In this document: one piece after another, positions 13,934-17,401 of the stretch
Layout of the letters: every line of letters begins with the position of its first letter
Numbering within the stretch: position 1 is the first letter of the stretch
The notes under the pieces: model-generated
Databases searched by the model: none
What the model saw: only the letters and a program-made list of their open reading frames with translations
Told to the model about the DNA's origin: nothing
NCBI GenBank assembly: GCA_964624955.1
Contig: CAZUZF010000019.1
Location: forward strand, 1-17,401
Direction of reading: 5' to 3'
DNA: 17,401 nucleotides
DNA from: JACQHJ01 sp964624955
GTDB taxonomy: Bacteria > Patescibacteriota > Microgenomatia > Levybacterales > UBA12049
Made by a program: the position numbers and the translations under genes

Positions 13934-13947
13934 AAGCTTATAAGCTT
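13934..13947. promoter_or_regulatory. 14-bp perfect palindrome upstream of rnhA
   Basis: AAGCTTATAAGCTT is a perfect inverted repeat ending 5 nt before the rnhA ATG. It includes a possible -10 TATAAG (13939-13944), 8 nt from the start codon. It lies in the 78-nt AT-rich gap after the ligase gene. It could be an operator overlapping the rnhA promoter or a chance AT-rich palindrome. Confidence 0.35.
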
Positions 13948-13952
13948 AAATT

Positions 13953-14375
13953 ATGACAAAAATTGTTATCTATACAGACGGTGGATCAAGGGGTAATCCA
14001 GGGCCTTCAGCCTTAGGAGTTTATATCACGGATGAAAACGGCAACAAGCTTTTCTCAGCCGGCAAAAGAATAGGGAATGCCACCAACAATATAGCCGAGT
14101 ACTCGGCTGTTATGGAAGGTTTTAACTGGCTTTTGGAAAACAAGGATACATTTCCCAAAGACGTAAGAATTGAGTTTTATATGGACTCACAACTTGCTTA
14201 TTCCCAGCTGGTTGGAAGATATAAAGTAAAAAATGAAAAAATACGCCAAATGCTTTTTGAAATTAAAACCAAAGAACAGATTTTAGGAGCAAATGTTTAT
14301 TACATGCACGTTCCAAGAGAGAAAAATAAAAAGGCAGACGAAATGGTTAACCTTGCCTTGGATTACAAAATATAA
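13953..14375 (+). CDS. rnhA: Ribonuclease HI
   Basis: 140 residues. RNase HI cuts the RNA strand of RNA-DNA hybrids, removing R-loops and primers. The four metal-binding acidic residues are all visible: D9 in YTDGGSRGNPG, E49 in NNIAEYSAVM, D78 in FYMDSQLAY and D129 in KKADEMVNLAL. H119 (YMHVPRE) matches the flexible His near the active site. The region between E49 and D78 is short, with no room for the basic protrusion of the E. coli enzyme, so it resembles the compact RnhA/YpdQ-type forms. No hybrid-binding N-terminal domain is fused to it. It starts a short + strand unit with the DUF4012 gene, which begins 10 nt after its stop. Confidence 0.93.
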   Translation: MTKIVIYTDGGSRGNPGPSALGVYITDENGNKLFSAGKRIGNATNNIAEYSAVMEGFNWLLENKDTFPKDVRIEFYMDSQLAYSQLVGRYKVKNEKIRQMLFEIKTKEQILGANVYYMHVPREKNKKADEMVNLALDYKI

Positions 14376-14385
14376 AGATAAAAAT

Positions 14386-17064
14386 ATGAATATTCCTGTC
14401 CATCTTAAAGCTTCAAAAACCCACGAATACCCAATTCTAATAGTAGACAAGCTCGGTATTTTGGGACAGGCAATCGCAAGGCAAGTTTCAGAGGAAGCCT
14501 TGGTTATCTTTGTAAGCGCAAACAAAGTTGAAGAGGAGAATATAATTCATATCCCCTATGTCAAAAAAATTCCCACAATTCCAGATAATACTTATTCGCA
14601 CATTTTTATTATTGATGAATATGGAACAATTACCAAAGAATTCATTTCCTCATTTATAGAAAAAGCAAAACATGATTTATCGGCTCTTGTTCTTGCCATA
14701 AATATAAATTTAATAAGTCAAAATTTAATTTATAATTATATTTCCTCATACGAGAAAACAAAAATAGTAATAACAGGAGACATCTTTGCTAAAGACCTAA
14801 TTTACGATAAAAACACTTATATTAATAAGTTTATAAAATCTGCTATAGAGGAAAAGAGAATTGAAGTCCCAAATGAAGGAGCAAGCCTTGCCCTTCCTGT
14901 TTTTTTTGACGATGTTGTCGATGGAATACTTCAAGCAGGCTTTATCGAAAAAGAAGACAAAAGAATATTTTTTGCCTTTCCCTTACATAAACCCTCTCTT
15001 TTAAATCTTGCCCACAGTTTTCAAAAAGTTGAACCTTTTCTAAAAATAGACTTTGTAAAGACAAAAGAAAAAAAACAAAAACTTGAGCTTTCTTTAGAGG
15101 GAAAGTATTTGTTAGATGAAGACTATGATTTTTTATCAAGAATAAAAAAGATTGATTTGACAAAAGATAAAACAGAGGATTTACCAAGAGAGCAAGCTTC
15201 TTCTAATTCTTTTTCCAAATTTAAATTCGGCTATTTGTTTTTGGGAGTAGTTCTAACGCTTGTTCTGTTTTTTGTGTTACCAGCCCTTGCAACATTTTCG
15301 CTCCTTGGGCTTGGAGCTTATTTTAGCAAAGACACAATAGTGCAAATTGAAAATCAAAACTTAGATAAAGCCCTTGCCTCTTCAAAAAACGCATACACAG
15401 CTTTTAATTTTACAAAGAAAACCTTTGCGCTTTTACAAAAACAGGCCCAAATACTTGGGGCAGAACAAAGCCTTTCTGACTTTTCTGAAAAAATAGATCA
15501 AGGACTAGAACTTTCTTTTGCAGCAGCAAGTCTTTTGGAAGGCTTTGACAAAATAAAAAATTTAAACTCAAAATCATCTGTTTCGCAGGAGGAATTTTTA
15601 AAACTGACTGATGATTTCAAAAATGCCCTGATTACTTACCAAAAGCAAAAAAACCTTGGTAATATTCCAAAATCTATTGATGAAAAACTATCCAGCCTTG
15701 TTGCCTTTTCTTCCTCAACCATAGACCTTTGGCCAGAGCTTTTAGGCTTTGGGGAAGAAAAAAAATATTTGGTTTTATTTCAAAACAACATGGAGTTAAG
15801 GCCTGGCGGGGGATTCATCGGCTCTTTTGCGCTTTTAAAAGTGAATAAGGGAAAAGTTTTGGAGTTTAAAATACTTGATGTTTATGATGCAGACGGGCAG
15901 CTTAGAGGACACGTTGAACCGCCGTTTGGGATAAGAAGGTATCTTCCCTCAATTCACTGGTATTTAAGAGACAGTAATTTTGACGTGGATTTTTCAAAGT
16001 CAGCTTTGGCAGCGGCGGTATTTTTAAACTCAGAACTTAAGGAAACAGTGGATGGGGTAATAGGCGTTGATTTAACATTTGTAAAAAATCTCATATCTCA
16101 AATAGGGCCTGTTAAGGTGATAGATTATAACGAAACTGTTGACGCAGACAATCTTTTTAAAATAGTAAATGCCCATGTTGAGAAAAGCTTTTTTCCAGGC
16201 TCTACTCAAAAAAAAGATTTCCTAAGGTCCTTAAACAATTCCATAATCCTAAAGCTTAACCAAGAAAAAAATATTTCCTATTTAAATATTCTCAATGCAT
16301 TTACAAAGTCTTTATATGAAAAACACATTGTTTTTGCGTTTAGCCAGGTTTCTGTTCAATCCGCTTTTTCTGTTAATGGTTTTGGCTCAACGCTTATTGA
16401 CAGTAGGCCTGAAGGAAAAACCATTGTCAATGATTTCTTAGGTATTAATGAAGCAAATTTATCAGCCAATAAAGTTAACTGGTATATCACAAGAAGTGTT
16501 TCTCAAAACGCAACAATTGAAAAAAATGGACAAATTAGTCAAAGCGTAAAAGTAAGTTTTAAAAATGACGCAGACAAATCTTTAGGAAAAAATGGTTTTT
16601 ACAAAAACTATCTAAGGATTATCCTTCCCAAAGGGACAAATCTGACCAATATAAAAATTGATGGCAAAATACAAAATATTGTTGATGCGATAAAAGACCC
16701 TGTGGTTTATGAAGCAAAAAACTTTGTTCCCAAAACAGGACTTGAGGTAGAAAAAGGGCAGGAGGGCGGAAAAACAGTTTTTGGGTTTTTAATAACACTT
16801 GATGCTAAGACTCTTAAAACAGTAGAGGTTGATTATAAGCTTTCCCAAAAACTTGATTTGACTAAAAATGATTTCATTTATGATTTAAAATTATTCAAAC
16901 AGGTCGGAATTGATAATATCCCATATTCGCTCATTCTTAATCTTCCCGAGAATTTAACCGCGGTTGGGCTACCCAACAACACTATCGCCAAAGGCAATGA
17001 GCTAATTTTTACAGACAATATTATAAAAGATACAGAGCTTAATTTTTCTTTGGCAAAACAATAA
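14386..17064 (+). CDS. Degenerate epimerase-like domain fused to a DUF4012 extracytoplasmic domain
   Basis: 892 residues from the ATG at 14386; the frame is open upstream but the earlier ATG at 14293 lies inside rnhA. Residues ~15-245 look like an extended SDR/NAD-dependent epimerase fold. They start ILIVDKLGILGQAIARQV (partial glycine motif, G24 and G27) and later have IVITGDIF, a helix plus KRIEVPNEG, and LPVFFDDVVDGIL at 170-182, matching the position of VDDVA in epimerases. The YxxxK catalytic pair is not evident, so this part may be non-catalytic. A membrane helix at about 281-313 follows. The outside part (about 320-892) is DUF4012, with FQNNMELRPGGGFIGSF (RPGGGF 472-477) and NFDVDFSKSALAAAVF. 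The C-terminal ~200 residues look beta-rich. DUF4012 has no firm biochemical role, and envelope or polysaccharide links are inference. The 3' end overlaps nth. Confidence 0.8.
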   Translation: MNIPVHLKASKTHEYPILIVDKLGILGQAIARQVSEEALVIFVSANKVEEENIIHIPYVKKIPTIPDNTYSHIFIIDEYGTITKEFISSFIEKAKHDLSALVLAININLISQNLIYNYISSYEKTKIVITGDIFAKDLIYDKNTYINKFIKSAIEEKRIEVPNEGASLALPVFFDDVVDGILQAGFIEKEDKRIFFAFPLHKPSLLNLAHSFQKVEPFLKIDFVKTKEKKQKLELSLEGKYLLDEDYDFLSRIKKIDLTKDKTEDLPREQASSNSFSKFKFGYLFLGVVLTLVLFFVLPALATFSLLGLGAYFSKDTIVQIENQNLDKALASSKNAYTAFNFTKKTFALLQKQAQILGAEQSLSDFSEKIDQGLELSFAAASLLEGFDKIKNLNSKSSVSQEEFLKLTDDFKNALITYQKQKNLGNIPKSIDEKLSSLVAFSSSTIDLWPELLGFGEEKKYLVLFQNNMELRPGGGFIGSFALLKVNKGKVLEFKILDVYDADGQLRGHVEPPFGIRRYLPSIHWYLRDSNFDVDFSKSALAAAVFLNSELKETVDGVIGVDLTFVKNLISQIGPVKVIDYNETVDADNLFKIVNAHVEKSFFPGSTQKKDFLRSLNNSIILKLNQEKNISYLNILNAFTKSLYEKHIVFAFSQVSVQSAFSVNGFGSTLIDSRPEGKTIVNDFLGINEANLSANKVNWYITRSVSQNATIEKNGQISQSVKVSFKNDADKSLGKNGFYKNYLRIILPKGTNLTNIKIDGKIQNIVDAIKDPVVYEAKNFVPKTGLEVEKGQEGGKTVFGFLITLDAKTLKTVEVDYKLSQKLDLTKNDFIYDLKLFKQVGIDNIPYSLILNLPENLTAVGLPNNTIAKGNELIFTDNIIKDTELNFSLAKQ

Positions 17065-17401
17065 AGTCTTTCTTTAGTCTCCTAATTGTCCTTCCATGCT
17101 CAATCAGTAAATAGGTAATACTAAACCAGTCCTTCTTGTCAAAAAGATTCATTAAATCTTTCTCAACAATGCTTGGGTTTTTGCTTTTGGTAAAACCGTA
17201 TTTTAAAGATAATCTTTTAACATGAGTATCGACTGCAACTCCCTCTATGATTTTATAGGCATTGCCTAAAACCACATTGGCTGTTTTTCTGCCAACGCCC
17301 CAAAGCTTTGTTAAATCGGAAATACTTTTTGGAATAATCCCTTTGAAATCTTTAAGAAGCATTAGGCTGGAAGCTTTTATATTCTTTGCTTTATTTTTAT
17401 A
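17039..17401 (-). CDS. nth: Endonuclease III, 5' end missing, without iron-sulfur cysteines
   Basis: 120 visible residues; the frame stays open to the window edge, so the N-terminal part lies outside. The family's KAKNI helix is visible just inside the edge, so the ATG at 17362 is internal and not the start. Endonuclease III is a base-excision glycosylase/AP lyase for oxidised pyrimidines. The helix-hairpin-helix LWGVGRKTANVVLG carries the catalytic Lys, and the catalytic Asp is in VAVDTHVKRL. After LLIEHGR the protein ends within 17 residues and contains no Cys, so the C-terminal C-x6-C-x2-C-x5-C cluster site of the E. coli enzyme is absent. Cluster-less relatives exist elsewhere. The 3' end overlaps the DUF4012 gene by 26 nt tail to tail. 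Confidence 0.88.
   Translation of the reverse strand, partial: YKNKAKNIKASSLMLLKDFKGIIPKSISDLTKLWGVGRKTANVVLGNAYKIIEGVAVDTHVKRLSLKYGFTKSKNPSIVEKDLMNLFDKKDWFSITYLLIEHGRTIRRLKKDFIVLPKKN

Noticed and set aside
14293..14385. Upstream extension of the DUF4012 protein inside rnhA
   Set aside because: It would overlap the RNase HI C-terminus, including the D129 region; the residues are a frame shadow.
1..17401. CRISPR array, tRNA/rRNA genes, insertion sequences or attachment sites
   Set aside because: No spaced direct repeats, cloverleaf-like segments, transposase motifs or terminal inverted repeats were seen; genes fill nearly all the window and no non-coding gap exceeds about 135 nt.

Overview
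The window looks like a chromosome segment from a Patescibacteria/CPR bacterium, probably in or near Microgenomates. That placement is inferred from strong A+T richness, very compact gene packing, a T4SS-like locus of the kind common in that radiation (short pilins, PrgI, a separate TraC-like protein, VirB4), and proteins such as a long DUF4012 protein and an endonuclease III without its iron-sulfur cysteines. The standard code applies: rnpA ends in TGA, and TAA and TAG are also used as stops.

Layout. (1) 1-7929, + strand: an envelope or secretion locus. It holds two tandem VirB2-like pilins (the first cut by the window edge), a PrgI-family membrane protein with added coiled-coil and beta-sandwich domains, a TraC/VirB4 N-domain-like protein, the VirB4 ATPase, a membrane-anchored protein with a papain-like (CHAP/NlpC-type) C-terminus, an Ig-like membrane-anchored protein, a secreted C39-like protein, and a small membrane-anchored protein whose C-terminal domain resembles that of the Ig-like protein. 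(2) 7936-10529, - strand: dnaN and dnaA. (3) Two short regions flanking dnaA carry consensus DnaA boxes and are the best oriC candidates. (4) 10647-12571, + strand: the conserved origin-proximal run rpmH-rnpA-yidD-yidC-jag, divergent from dnaA. (5) 12555-17064, + strand: an O-antigen-ligase-like polytopic protein, RNase HI, and a large protein joining a degenerate epimerase-like domain to DUF4012. (6) 17039-17401, - strand: the 3' part of an endonuclease III gene, overlapping the DUF4012 gene tail to tail.

How the parts fit. Sections 2-4 are the standard bacterial origin neighbourhood: initiation (DnaA), processivity clamp (DnaN), RNA processing and ribosome (RnpA, L34), and membrane protein insertion (YidD, YidC, and the KH-R3H RNA-binding protein). 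Section 1 encodes a T4SS-derived ATPase and pilins followed by exported proteins with two different papain-like folds, which suggests a machine acting at the cell surface. No VirB6, VirB8, VirB10 or VirD4 gene is present here, and more of the locus may lie to the left of the window. If oriC is where it appears to be, the section 1 genes are transcribed against the replication fork.

Gene expression looks mixed. Four genes (second pilin, papain-like protein, C39-like protein, rpmH) have an extended -10 element of the TGnTAtaaT type ending only 6-7 nt before the ATG, which predicts leaderless or nearly leaderless mRNAs. Clear Shine-Dalgarno sequences at usable spacing appear mainly inside operons (VirB4, yidC). 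The gene assignments in sections 2-4 are firm. In section 1 the T4SS families are well supported, while the roles of the exported proteins are inferred.
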